A DNA stretch of 64,000 nucleotides, from assembly GCA_903842345.1 (NCBI GenBank), contig CAIMLR010000007.1:310001-374000 (forward strand), given 5' to 3'. Numbering within the stretch: the stretch's first letter is position 1; each line of letters starts with the position of its first letter. Below the pieces are notes generated by a model. It ran no database searches and had not been told where the DNA came from. It saw only the letters and a program-made list of their open reading frames with translations. Origin of the DNA: an uncultured Myxococcales bacterium. Its GTDB lineage: Bacteria > Myxococcota_A > UBA9042. Below are positions 8,068-17,126 of the stretch, in pieces. Position numbers and translations under genes: made by a program.

Positions 8068-8834
8068 TGACGCGTTCGCTGTCGACGTTGCCTTTCCCGT
8101 CGACGGGCTTGCCTGTCTCGCGCTCCTTGAACCGCTTGCTGACCCTGATGTTGGTAGGATCAAGCCTGCTGATTGCGTCGGTTTGCGTCGCCAAGCCAGC
8201 TTCACGCGTGTTTCTCAACGGTCGGCCAACGCCGGTCTTCTTCAACGACGGCGACAGCTTTGCTGTGCTCGAGGGTCCGCTGAAGGGCACCCACGCGCGG
8301 CTCTCAGGCTTCAACACCCTGGAAAGCTTTGGCCCAGCGCACCGTTGGGGCACTTGGGATCCGCACGAGCTCTACGTCGTCGCCAAGCAAGCGGCGCTCA
8401 ACGCCCGGCAGGGCGAGTGGCACTGCGAGAGCGATCTGGCCAAGGACGGCTACGGCCGCATCCTGTGGCACTGTGAAGACCTGATCGAAGACGACATCCG
8501 CAAAGGCCTCGCCCACGCCATGACCGTGACCGCGGATCCGGCGTCGCCCAAGCAACTGGAACTGCAGAAGCTGGCGCAGGCCGAGAAACGCGGCATGTGG
8601 GCCAAGGGCATCCCGCCCTTTGTCCTGACGTCCCTGCACTCCGCCGATGAAGGCGCGGGCGCGGAGACGTACAACCGGCTGATTTCCACGGAAGACGGGC
8701 ACACGGAGAAGTGGAAACACCAGGATCTCTACAAGGACTGCGAGTGGATTTGCCATCCGACTGGCGCTTGCATGCTCTACGTGGGCTTCCAGCATCGCTA
8801 CGGCGCCAGCCAAGCGGAGTGCCTGAAGCACTGA
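8067..8834 (+). CDS. Secreted staphylococcal-nuclease-like (TNase) domain protein
   Basis: A 255-residue protein whose ATG overlaps the stop of the preceding motor gene by one base (a GTG three bases upstream is an alternative). An N-terminal hydrophobic segment near residues 22-42 looks like a signal peptide. The OB-fold nuclease elements follow in order: DGDSF, ARLSGFNTLES (Arg and Glu equivalent to the catalytic Arg35 and Glu43), then DGYGRILWHCED (equivalent of Arg87), then an AEKRGMWAKG helix. The catalytic set seems intact, although the Asp40 position is Asn. A Cys-containing C-terminal tail is extra. The translational overlap ties it to the motor operon, an unusual partner for a nuclease. 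Confidence 0.75.
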   Translation: MTRSLSTLPFPSTGLPVSRSLNRLLTLMLVGSSLLIASVCVAKPASRVFLNGRPTPVFFNDGDSFAVLEGPLKGTHARLSGFNTLESFGPAHRWGTWDPHELYVVAKQAALNARQGEWHCESDLAKDGYGRILWHCEDLIEDDIRKGLAHAMTVTADPASPKQLELQKLAQAEKRGMWAKGIPPFVLTSLHSADEGAGAETYNRLISTEDGHTEKWKHQDLYKDCEWICHPTGACMLYVGFQHRYGASQAECLKH

Positions 8835-8948
8835 ACGCCTCTCCCTGAAAGTGGCGCGCTCCCCCCAAGCGCTGGCCAAGTCTCACGGACATCCCGAAGT
8901 CCGTCCACGAGCAGAACAAGACCTCCGACAGGCAGAAACAGGTGCGGC

Positions 8949-10181
8949 ATGCGGCGTTTGTGGGTTTTGACAGTTCTCTTTGTCAGTTGCTACACGCCGG
9001 GCAACCAGCCGCCTTTGGGCTACGAGTCCGGGGACGACCTGTGTCACAACGGCCTCGACGATGACCATGACGGCCTCATCGATTGCGCGGACAAGGACTG
9101 CCTGTACACGTCAGGCCAATGCGGCGAGTACATCCCGCTCGTGCCGGCGCAACGGCCGCTGACGGAGAACACGCCCGACCTCTGCCACGACTTCATCGAC
9201 AACGACGGCGACGGCAACTTCGACTGCAACGACAAGGACTGCCAGGCCATCGCTGAAGCCTGCTGCAGCAACGAGAACAACGACGCGCGATGCTCCGACG
9301 GGCTCGACAACGACGGCAACGGCTACGTCGACTGCCTCGATTTTGGCTGCAGCGCGGGGATCTTCGTCACCGTCTGCGTCGAAAACACCGACGCCCTGTG
9401 CAGCGATGGCAAGGACAACGACGGCAACAAGAAGGTCGATTGCGCGGATAGCGGCTGCAAGACCGCCACGCCGTGCTTGCCCGTCGCCCCGACTGGCACG
9501 ACCGGACCGGAGGATACACTCGCGGCGTGCAGCGACGGCGTCGACAACGACGGCAACGGCTTCAAGGACTGCGCGGACTTCTCCTGCTCCAAGTCGAGCA
9601 TCCAGGCCATTCTCGACTACTGCGCGGCGCACCTGGAAAACAGCCTGGCCACCTGCTCGGACGGCATCGACAACGACGGCAATGGCTACGTGGATTGCGC
9701 CGACCACAACTGCTCGCTCAAGGGCGACGCCGCCACGCTCGCGTACTGCACCTCCATCTCGGAGTCGACGTTCGAGCGGTGCAGCGACGGCATCGACAAC
9801 GACAAGAACGGCTTTCTGGACTGCAGCGACTACAGTTGCTCGCAGTCCGTCGAGCCGTGGCCCGGCAACGACGGCAAGACCGTCGCCGACTACTGCGCGT
9901 CCATCCTGGAAGCGACCTTCGCCAAGTGCACGGACCACATCGACAACGACAACAACGGCCACACGGACTGTCAGGACTACTCGTGCAGCAAGTCCAAGGA
10001 CAGCGCCGTGCGCCAGGCCTGCCAGGAAAGCCTGAGCGACAGCCTGGGCAGCGCCAACGAAAAATGCAGCGACGGCAAGGACAACGACGCCGACGGCTAC
10101 ATCGACTGCGCGGACTGGGATTGCTCACACAATCCCGCCGTCACCATTTGCAACGACAAGCCCAAAGTTTGCGGCCAGTAG
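8949..10181 (+). CDS. Lipoprotein with nine Asp/Asn/Cys repeats (calcium-binding-like)
   Basis: A 410-residue surface or periplasmic lipoprotein. The signal peptide MRRLWVLTVLFVSC ends in a lipobox at C14. The rest is built almost entirely of nine copies of a 22-residue unit of the form C-S-D-G-x-D-N-D-G-N-G-x-x-D-C-x-D-x-x-C. The DxDNDGxGxxD core resembles EF-hand-like or thrombospondin type 3 calcium loops, and each unit has three Cys. The next gene starts ten bases downstream and encodes a barrel protein carrying the same repeat, so the two products probably interact. Calcium binding is inferred from the pattern only. Confidence 0.85.
   Translation: MRRLWVLTVLFVSCYTPGNQPPLGYESGDDLCHNGLDDDHDGLIDCADKDCLYTSGQCGEYIPLVPAQRPLTENTPDLCHDFIDNDGDGNFDCNDKDCQAIAEACCSNENNDARCSDGLDNDGNGYVDCLDFGCSAGIFVTVCVENTDALCSDGKDNDGNKKVDCADSGCKTATPCLPVAPTGTTGPEDTLAACSDGVDNDGNGFKDCADFSCSKSSIQAILDYCAAHLENSLATCSDGIDNDGNGYVDCADHNCSLKGDAATLAYCTSISESTFERCSDGIDNDKNGFLDCSDYSCSQSVEPWPGNDGKTVADYCASILEATFAKCTDHIDNDNNGHTDCQDYSCSKSKDSAVRQACQESLSDSLGSANEKCSDGKDNDADGYIDCADWDCSHNPAVTICNDKPKVCGQ
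9036..10124 (+). repeat. Nine coding repeats of a Cys/Asp/Asn unit
   Basis: Nine imperfect tandem-like copies (about 66 bases each, separated by variable spacers of 40-70 bases) encode the CSDGxDNDGNG-DC-C unit. The first covers residues 30-51 and the last ends at residue 392 of the lipoprotein. The spacers diverge more than the units, which suggests selection on the protein repeat rather than recent DNA duplication. Confidence 0.85.
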
Positions 10182-10190
10182 GAGAACTGC

Positions 10191-11810
10191 ATGTTTCGAA
10201 TTCTAACCATCGCCGCGTGTCTTTGCTGGTTCAGCGCGAGCGCCTTTGCTGACGACGCCAAGAAAGAGACCAACTGCAGCAACCGCGTCGACGACGACGG
10301 CGACGGCATGGTCGATTGCGCGGACGCGGACTGCCAGAGTGATCCCGCGTGCAAGGTCGGCCAGGGACCGGAGAACACGGACGCGCGCTGCAGCGACTGG
10401 TTCGACAACGACGGCGACGGCTTGATGGACTGCGACGATCCGGACTGCGAAGCGCCGGGCATCCACGTCTGCAAGGGCTCCTGGCAAGGCGACTTGAGTG
10501 GCGGCGGCAAGGCCCCCGTGCGCGCTGCAACCACCTCCAGCGCGCCCCCGGCGACGTCCGTGGCCAATGGCTTGAACGACGAGGGCATCCCGATCGAAGC
10601 CATCAGCTCGATGGGCGACAGCACGGATTTCTACGAACTCATCGGCAAGTTCGGCGACATCGACGGCGAGCGCAACGACGAAGTCTGCTCGGACGGCATC
10701 GACAACGACGGCGACGGGCGCACGGACTGCGCCGACTTTGGCTGCCGGTTCGACCCGGAAGTCACCGTCTGCCGGGGCTCGCCTGGCCTGCGCTTTGGCG
10801 TTGTGTCCATGGTCGACGGCGGCAGGCTCTCCAGCACCAGCACGCCCAAAGGCACCGCTGGCACGACGACCGACACCTACTCGACGCAGTTCTCCAAGCT
10901 CCAGCTCACGGCGCTTGGCCCGATCTCCATGATTCAGAACTCGTTCTTCCTGCTGAGCATGCGCATGGAACGGACGCCGCGCCTCTCCTTCGCGATGTTC
11001 CAGATGCCGCTGGGCAACGGCGGCCACTTCCTCAACTTGAACTCGGGCGGCGGTGGCCTCTCCGCGGCGCTCATCACGTCGACGTCCAAGCAGCTGCTCA
11101 TCGACCCCGCCGCGTACATGTACCGCGCGTTTGAGCAGGCCAATGGCGCCGCGCTGGAAGCCTACGGTCCGCTGATGGCCGGCTCCAAGCTGACCTACCG
11201 CGTCTTTGTTGCGGGCGGCTCCGGTCGTTCAACCGGCAGCGTCGGCGGCACGTATATTCTCAACAACGACACGAGCTACACGTATGGCGCGGGCGCCCAG
11301 TTGGGCCTCAACGTCGTCGGCACCTACAACCGCTTTGACACGCCGTTCCTCTACACCCCCGTGCCGATGACCTTGGGCTTCCTGCTCGGCTTCAAGTGGG
11401 ACCAACGCGCCCAGGAGCGCTACCCGGCGGCCAATCTGCTCGGCGTGCTGCGCTGGAACCGCGTGTACGCGCAGGTTGAGGCGTACGGCAAGCGGGAGAT
11501 CGACTACAACGCCAACTCGATCGCCTACAACGCGACCGTTGGCGTGCTCGTCATTCCCAAGTGGCTGCTCCTCGCCGCGGATTACGGCGCATTTGTCAGC
11601 CAGACGATGCAGAACCTGCCGGCCAACGCCTCGTCGGATCTGACCAAGCAGTTGGATGAGCAGCAGTTCCGCGTGGCCGCGCACGTCTACTTCTGGCGCA
11701 ACATCGGCATCTTCTCGGCCGTGTTCCGCGATCGCATGGTGGGTGGCACGGACACCATCGCGGCGATCCACGAGCAGGAATTCTTCGGCAACGTCCAGTT
11801 CCGTTTTTAG
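10191..11810 (+). CDS. Outer-membrane beta-barrel protein with N-terminal Cys/Asp repeats
   Basis: A 539-residue exported protein with the signal peptide MFRILTIAACLCWFSASAFA. Residues about 25-200 carry three copies of the same C-S-D-x-x-D-N-D-G-D-G-x-x-D-C unit found in the lipoprotein encoded just upstream. The remainder is rich in alternating hydrophobic/aromatic strands and ends in the sequence QFRF, a C-terminal Phe typical of outer-membrane barrels recognised by BamA. A ten-base spacing to the previous gene indicates one operon. The product is likely a barrel whose repeat domain docks the lipoprotein. I cannot assign a transport substrate. Confidence 0.8.
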   Translation: MFRILTIAACLCWFSASAFADDAKKETNCSNRVDDDGDGMVDCADADCQSDPACKVGQGPENTDARCSDWFDNDGDGLMDCDDPDCEAPGIHVCKGSWQGDLSGGGKAPVRAATTSSAPPATSVANGLNDEGIPIEAISSMGDSTDFYELIGKFGDIDGERNDEVCSDGIDNDGDGRTDCADFGCRFDPEVTVCRGSPGLRFGVVSMVDGGRLSSTSTPKGTAGTTTDTYSTQFSKLQLTALGPISMIQNSFFLLSMRMERTPRLSFAMFQMPLGNGGHFLNLNSGGGGLSAALITSTSKQLLIDPAAYMYRAFEQANGAALEAYGPLMAGSKLTYRVFVAGGSGRSTGSVGGTYILNNDTSYTYGAGAQLGLNVVGTYNRFDTPFLYTPVPMTLGFLLGFKWDQRAQERYPAANLLGVLRWNRVYAQVEAYGKREIDYNANSIAYNATVGVLVIPKWLLLAADYGAFVSQTMQNLPANASSDLTKQLDEQQFRVAAHVYFWRNIGIFSAVFRDRMVGGTDTIAAIHEQEFFGNVQFRF

Positions 11811-11882
11811 CACCAGCCGCCGCGGCAAAACCCGCAAATCCACGAACACCATCTGACGGGCCCGTTGCCCGTGAGGTGGGCG

Positions 11883-14474
11883 ATGTTCTTGCGCGGACGG
11901 ATTTGGCTGCCGCTGCTCGCGGCGCTGTGGCTCGGTGCGGTCGCAGGCTATCTGCTGCCGCTGTGGTGGCCCGCGGCGATCGCCGGTCTCGGTCTGACCC
12001 TCCTGACGGCGCTGCTCCTGGCCCGGCGCGGTCCAACGCTTGCGGCTCCGGTGCTGGGCTTCCTCGCGATCGTGCTCGCCGGCGCGCTGCGCAGCGCGTG
12101 GTCCGTGCCCAATCCCCAGCCGCTTGACCTGCCGTTGCCGCACCGCATGCCGCCGGTTCAGCGGCTGGCGGTTCTCTCCGAGCCGGAATGGACGCCGCAC
12201 GGGCAGCGCTTTCTGGGCCAATGGCTGGCGCGTTGCCTGCCGCACGACGGTCATCTCGCGTGCGTGGCGCGCGGTGGAATCGTGCGCGTGGATGTGAGCG
12301 CGACCGACTGGCGCGAGCGCGACGTGCGCGTTCATGCCGGAGATCGCGTGCGCGTGCCGGCGTTTGTGAGTCCGCCGCCGCATTACGGGAATCCGGGCGC
12401 GCTGGATCTGCGCGGCGTGTGGCAGAGGCGCGGGTGGCAGGGCGCGCTGCACGTCGCGGACCCGGGGCAATTTGCCATTGAACCGGTCAATGGCTGGCAG
12501 TGGCAAGTGCCATGGCGGGCGACGCAGCGCGTGGTCGGGACGTGGCGGCGGCAGCTCGTCGCCGCGCTGCGGACAAGTGTGCCGGGTCACGACGGCGGGG
12601 TGCTCGCGGCCCTCGCGCTCGGCGACGCGAGCGACGACGATCCGCAGTTTGACGATTGGCTGCGCGCCACCGGGACCGCGCACGCGATCGCGGTTTCTGG
12701 CAGCCACCTGGCGATCGTGCTGCTGCTCGGCCACGGGTTGCTCGGGCGCCTGCTTGTGTGGCTGCTGCCGGGGCTGCTGCGCCGCCGCCCGCGGGACCAG
12801 TGGCTGCTGCCTCCCGGGCTGCTGCTGATCTGGAGCTATACGCTGATGACGGGGAGTGCGACGGCGACCTTGCGCGCCGCCTGGATGGCGAGCGTGCTGC
12901 TCGTGGCGCGCGCGTTGGGCCGCCAGATCGAGGTGCTGGAGTCGCTGGCGTTCTCCGCTGTCGTCCTCATCGCGCTTTCGCCGGCAACGGCGCTCGACGC
13001 CGGTTTCGCCCTGTCGATCGCCGGCGTGTTGGGCCTGGTGCTGGCCGCGCAAGTGCCGATGCCGCCTCACGCCGGTCGATGGCAGCGCCAGTGGCTGCAG
13101 CTCTGGCGCGGCTGCCTGGGGCCGTTCGTCCTGACTTCGCCCGTGACGGTGCTGGCGTTTGGCAGCCTCGCGTGGAGCGCCCCGGTCGCGAACCTGCTTG
13201 TCGTTCCGATGGTCGCCCTGCTCCTGCCTTTTGCCCTGCTCTGCGCGCTTCTCGCGCAGTTGTTTGCGCCCGCGTGGCTCGCGCCGCTCGCGCACATGGC
13301 GCTGTGGCCGCTCCGACACCTCGCCGCGGTGCCGCTGCGTTGGCTGCCGCAGTGGCACGGTCCGACGGCGACGGGCCTCGCGCTGGCGTTGACGCTGATC
13401 GCGGCGCTGTTCTGGCACTGGCACGGGCGGCGGACGGCGGCGCGGCGGACGGGGCTGGCCATGGCGTTTGTCGTGATCAGCACGGCCTGGCATCAGGAGC
13501 GGGATCGGGTCGCCCCTGGCAGCATCCGCCTGACGTGGCTGGACGTCGGACACGGGGATTCAGCGTTGCTGGAGTGCGATGACGGATCGCGGACGCTGAT
13601 CGACGGCGGTGGCGAAGTGGGCGACGATGGCCGGATCGGCAAGCTGGCGGTCCTGCCGTGGCTCCAGGCGCGGGGCGTCGTGCGGCTCGACCGGATGGTG
13701 CTGACCCATGGCCACCCGGACCACGAGAACGGGCTCCTGGCGGTGGCGCGGCAGCTCGACGTCGGCGAGTTTTGGTGGAATGGCCAGCCGACAGGCGGCG
13801 CGGAGCACGTTGCGCTGCTGGCGACGCTGCGGGCGCGCGGGGTGCCCTGGCGCAGCTTTGCGAACCGGCTGCGCGGTCCACGGCAGTTTCGCTGCGGCAG
13901 CGCCCAACTGCGCGTGCTGTGGCCGACGCCGGAGCGGGCGCCCTACCCGGCGGGCTTGGGCTTGAATGACGGGTCGCTGGTCCTGGAGGTTGCCATCGGC
14001 GGGAACCGGGTGCTGCTGACGGGCGACATTGAGGCGCGCGCTGAGGCGGCTCTGATCGCGAGTGGGGCGTTGTCTGCCGTCGGCGTGCTCAAAGCGCCGC
14101 ACCACGGGAGCAAGACGTCCAGCACGCCGCCGTTTCTGGACGCGGTGCAGCCGCTGCTGACGGTCGCGCCGTCGCGGCCGTGGGGACAATTGGCGTTCCC
14201 GCACGCGGTGGTGCGGGACCGGTACGCGGCGCGCGGTACAGCGCTGTGGCCGACGGCCGATGGGGCGGTCACGCTGGTGATGACCGCGCAGCGCACCGAT
14301 GCAACCCAGGAAGGGCGGCGGATGGCGCTGGAACTCCACCCGCTGACTGAAGTTCGAGCGGAAACATCCCCGATCCGCGGCGTGCCACCCGAGGCGCAGG
14401 CGCGCGGTCCGGGTCCGAAACGCACCGGGGCTGACCGACGGACTTTGGTGTCGGACCAAGGTCTGCAGTTTTAG
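11883..14474 (+). CDS. comEC: ComEC/Rec2-family DNA internalisation protein
   Basis: Inner-membrane channel protein for DNA uptake in natural transformation, 863 residues. The N-terminal half holds the soluble OB-like domain and then the competence membrane domain, with ATGTAHAIAVSGSHLAIVLLL-type signature residues (Gly-Thr-Ala-His and Ser-Gly-Ser-His) near 265-280. The C-terminal third is a metallo-beta-lactamase domain: LDVGHGDSALLE, THGHPDHENG and GDIE match the motifs for metal binding. The ATG at 11883 has GAGGTGGG just upstream; TTG and GTG codons at 11865 and 11871 are alternatives. The last four bases overlap the convergent small gene at 14471. No pilus or comEA gene is nearby. Confidence 0.92.
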   Translation: MFLRGRIWLPLLAALWLGAVAGYLLPLWWPAAIAGLGLTLLTALLLARRGPTLAAPVLGFLAIVLAGALRSAWSVPNPQPLDLPLPHRMPPVQRLAVLSEPEWTPHGQRFLGQWLARCLPHDGHLACVARGGIVRVDVSATDWRERDVRVHAGDRVRVPAFVSPPPHYGNPGALDLRGVWQRRGWQGALHVADPGQFAIEPVNGWQWQVPWRATQRVVGTWRRQLVAALRTSVPGHDGGVLAALALGDASDDDPQFDDWLRATGTAHAIAVSGSHLAIVLLLGHGLLGRLLVWLLPGLLRRRPRDQWLLPPGLLLIWSYTLMTGSATATLRAAWMASVLLVARALGRQIEVLESLAFSAVVLIALSPATALDAGFALSIAGVLGLVLAAQVPMPPHAGRWQRQWLQLWRGCLGPFVLTSPVTVLAFGSLAWSAPVANLLVVPMVALLLPFALLCALLAQLFAPAWLAPLAHMALWPLRHLAAVPLRWLPQWHGPTATGLALALTLIAALFWHWHGRRTAARRTGLAMAFVVISTAWHQERDRVAPGSIRLTWLDVGHGDSALLECDDGSRTLIDGGGEVGDDGRIGKLAVLPWLQARGVVRLDRMVLTHGHPDHENGLLAVARQLDVGEFWWNGQPTGGAEHVALLATLRARGVPWRSFANRLRGPRQFRCGSAQLRVLWPTPERAPYPAGLGLNDGSLVLEVAIGGNRVLLTGDIEARAEAALIASGALSAVGVLKAPHHGSKTSSTPPFLDAVQPLLTVAPSRPWGQLAFPHAVVRDRYAARGTALWPTADGAVTLVMTAQRTDATQEGRRMALELHPLTEVRAETSPIRGVPPEAQARGPGPKRTGADRRTLVSDQGLQF

Positions 14475-14674
14475 CTCGCGGATCCCAGGCCGAAGAGGTC
14501 AAGACCCGGCCGTTGCCACGCCTTGAACACCGCGCATTGGCGCGACCACCGGCAGTTGGTCTGGCAAACCTCCGTGGCCACCATCGCGCGATTCTTGCGC
14601 TTGGGGCACGGGAGGTAGTGGCCACCCTGCAGGGAGATCGTCTTCAGGACTTTTTCAGATTCCCGCCGCGCCAT
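14471..14674 (-). CDS. 67-residue four-cysteine protein of unknown function
   Basis: A small frame on the minus strand starting at ATG 14674, 31 bases downstream of the YfhO-like gene and overlapping the comEC stop. It has a Lys/Arg-rich N-terminus and then CPKR (C23), C37, C41 and C47 (spacing CX13CX3CX5C), ending with an Arg-Pro-Gly-Leu-Asp-Leu-Phe tail. The four Cys suggest a zinc site or a small iron-sulfur fold. The frame continues open upstream into the YfhO coding region but without Cys or other sense-like composition there. I judge it a real gene from the ordered Cys pattern, low-complexity-free sequence and position; function unknown. Confidence 0.55.
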   Translation of the reverse strand: MARRESEKVLKTISLQGGHYLPCPKRKNRAMVATEVCQTNCRWSRQCAVFKAWQRPGLDLFGLGSAS

Positions 14675-14705
14675 GTCCACTTTGTACGTGGCGCGATCGC
14701 AGCTG

Positions 14706-17078
14706 TCAAAGGCCTTTTTGCCGCTGGCGCAACACGAGCCACGCCGCGATCCAGGCCAGCCATGCAAGCCCTGAAGCGACAAGGCCCGCTTGCAGCCCGG
14801 GCGCGGCGAATTGCCAGACGACCTGGTGCTGGCCAGCCGGAACCGCCACCGCGCGGAACAGCCCATCGGCGCGCACGATGGGCTGCGGCTGCCCGTCCAC
14901 GGTCGCGTGCCAACCGGGCGCGAGCGCGTCGCGCAGCACGAGCACCGTCGGCGCACTCGCGCTCACTTGGGCGGCCACGCGCTGGGGCGTGTCTTCCAGC
15001 AACTGCACCGGGCCACCCGCCCCGGGCGTGTGCGGCAAAGCCTCCGCGAGCACCGTTGTCTCCGGCGGCGTCTGCGCGAGACGGCCGATCACGCCCTTGC
15101 TGTCCGGGTCGACCGCGATGGTTTGCGCCCACGCGAGCCGCGCCATTGGCTTGGGATTCTGCCGCAGTTGCCGGCCCGACGTCAGCGACGCGACGACCGG
15201 CCACAGGCTAAAACCGCGCTGGACCGACGGGTCGCGCGTGTCGATCAGCACGTGCGACGCGGCCATGCGGTCAAGCCACGGCGACGGTCCGCGCACCTGA
15301 AAATTCACGGAGTAGCCGTCCTCGCTGCGGCCGGCCAGCAGGTTGCCATACCAGTCGGCTTCGCGCGTGATCGTGGGTTCGTAGCCGCCGACGATGCGGA
15401 CTCCGGCGCGACCGCCAAAATCCGCTTGACGCAGCGCCGCGGACGTGGCGAGGCGGTGCTGGCCATCCACCGCCGCGGCGATAGCGGCCGCTTCTTCTGC
15501 GGACCATGCAACCACAGATTCGGGCCGCTGAAACGCGGCGCCGACGTGTTGGCTGCCAAACCACAGCGCTTCCGCAACGGCGAGCCCAGCGAGCAGCGGC
15601 GCCAGACGGGCGTGCCACGCGGCGTGGCGCAGCATCCAACCGGCGACTGCAAGCGCGACGGCAACGGCGACGAGCTCGGCGCTCACAAGGCTGACGGTCT
15701 GCGTCGCCTCCTGGGCTTTGCCCTGCACGATTTCCGCCCACCAGCCGCGGTCCGTCCGCACCTGCAGCGCCAACAGCGCGGGCACGGCGGCGAGCAGCCA
15801 CAGCAGGACCGGGCCCATCCGCTGCGCGAGCGGCGTCGAGCGCGGCGGCACCTTGGCGTCCGCTTTGGCACCGGGCTTGGCGGCGAGCGGCAAGGGCGCT
15901 TCCGGAGTGGCGAGGCCGTCGGCGACCAGCAGCGCCAGGAAGGCGACGGCCGGGATCAGCCAGCGACTGGGCACGCGAAACGCCCCGAAGCCCGGCAGCA
16001 GGTCGACGAGCGTGGGCAGCAGCGGGGAATCCTTGCCCAGCGACAGGAGCAGGAAGAAGCCGATGCCGGCAAACAGCAACACGCCGCGCCGGCCAGACCG
16101 GAGCACGCCCAGCAGCCCCAGCGCCAGTCCGATGGCGCCCACCCAAGCCAGCGACTCGTGGTAGCTGACGTCGGCCAGACTGCGCCCCGGACCGCCCCAG
16201 ACGTGCGGCGCCAGGGCCGTCACCAGGCTCCGCGGCGGCACGGAAAACGCCATCGCGAGCTCCATCGGCGTGGAGAGCGAGCGGTTCAAGTGCTCAGCCA
16301 TCGCGGCGGTTGGGAACAGCTGCGCCGCCGCCAACAGCGCCGCGCCCGCGCCCGTGATGGCCAGGACCGCAAGCGCGGCGAGCGAGTTCGGCCAACGCGC
16401 CAGGCCCCGACGGTCGACGGCCGGCTCCGGCGCGGTCACAACGTGCGCCAGCAGCAGGACGACGAGCCCCACGCCACACAGGAACGTCGCCTGCGGATGC
16501 CCCGCGAGCACCTGCAGCGCTGTCACGCCCGCCGCGAGCAGTGCGGCCGCCAGACTGCGCGTCTGCCACGCCCGCAGGACCGCGGCCCACAGCCACGGCC
16601 AAATCGCCCACGCCTCGATGAAACTGACATGACCCGCCCACAGGTGCCCCCAGGTCACGCCGCAGCCGACCCACACCGCTGCCGAACCGAGCAGCGGCCA
16701 AGGCGACTGGCCCGCGCGCGCGCCCAGATGCACCCGCGCCAACACCGCGCCGCCCGCGCCCAGGATCAACAAGTGCAGGATGTACAGCAGCAGAACGGAC
16801 GACTTGCCGGTCAGCAGCCCGACGGCGACGTTCAGCGGGTACAGCATCCCCAGCTGCATCCCCGCGTGCGAGGCCACGCCGCCCAGCAGCCACGGATTCC
16901 ACGCCATCAGCTCGCCGCGTCGGAGCGTGGCGGCCACGGCGTCGCGCATCGGCATTTGGTAGCTGTAGAGGTCAGCGCCGTCGCCCACAAAGACGCCCGG
17001 CAAGGTCAGCGCCCAGACGAGGGGCAGCGCCATCACGGCGATGCCGATGGCCAGGATGGCGCGCGCGCGATTTGCCAT
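14706..17078 (-). CDS. YfhO-like polytopic membrane protein
   Basis: A 790-residue inner-membrane protein with about a dozen hydrophobic helices in its first 500 residues and again a membrane helix at the extreme C-terminus, with a large extracytoplasmic region (about 530-770) between. The early loop with GDGADLYSYQMPMRDA and MAWNPWLLGG is typical of the bacterial YfhO family, which shares the fold of lipid-linked-sugar (GT-C) glycosyltransferases. ATG 17078 has AAGGGG eight bases upstream and is preferred over a TTG two codons earlier. It follows the ArsA-like gene by 48 bases, so both may be co-transcribed. Substrate unknown. Confidence 0.8.
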   Translation of the reverse strand: MANRARAILAIGIAVMALPLVWALTLPGVFVGDGADLYSYQMPMRDAVAATLRRGELMAWNPWLLGGVASHAGMQLGMLYPLNVAVGLLTGKSSVLLLYILHLLILGAGGAVLARVHLGARAGQSPWPLLGSAAVWVGCGVTWGHLWAGHVSFIEAWAIWPWLWAAVLRAWQTRSLAAALLAAGVTALQVLAGHPQATFLCGVGLVVLLLAHVVTAPEPAVDRRGLARWPNSLAALAVLAITGAGAALLAAAQLFPTAAMAEHLNRSLSTPMELAMAFSVPPRSLVTALAPHVWGGPGRSLADVSYHESLAWVGAIGLALGLLGVLRSGRRGVLLFAGIGFFLLLSLGKDSPLLPTLVDLLPGFGAFRVPSRWLIPAVAFLALLVADGLATPEAPLPLAAKPGAKADAKVPPRSTPLAQRMGPVLLWLLAAVPALLALQVRTDRGWWAEIVQGKAQEATQTVSLVSAELVAVAVALAVAGWMLRHAAWHARLAPLLAGLAVAEALWFGSQHVGAAFQRPESVVAWSAEEAAAIAAAVDGQHRLATSAALRQADFGGRAGVRIVGGYEPTITREADWYGNLLAGRSEDGYSVNFQVRGPSPWLDRMAASHVLIDTRDPSVQRGFSLWPVVASLTSGRQLRQNPKPMARLAWAQTIAVDPDSKGVIGRLAQTPPETTVLAEALPHTPGAGGPVQLLEDTPQRVAAQVSASAPTVLVLRDALAPGWHATVDGQPQPIVRADGLFRAVAVPAGQHQVVWQFAAPGLQAGLVASGLAWLAWIAAWLVLRQRQKGL

Positions 17079-17126
17079 GCTCAACCCCTTGTGACGGATC
17101 GTGGACGTCGGGCAAGTGCGGCGCGC

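Noticed and set aside
9036-10124. CRISPR-like or satellite repeats
   Set aside because: The repeats are in frame, encode a conserved protein unit and have variable spacers; no cas genes are present. The same applies to 43501-44967.
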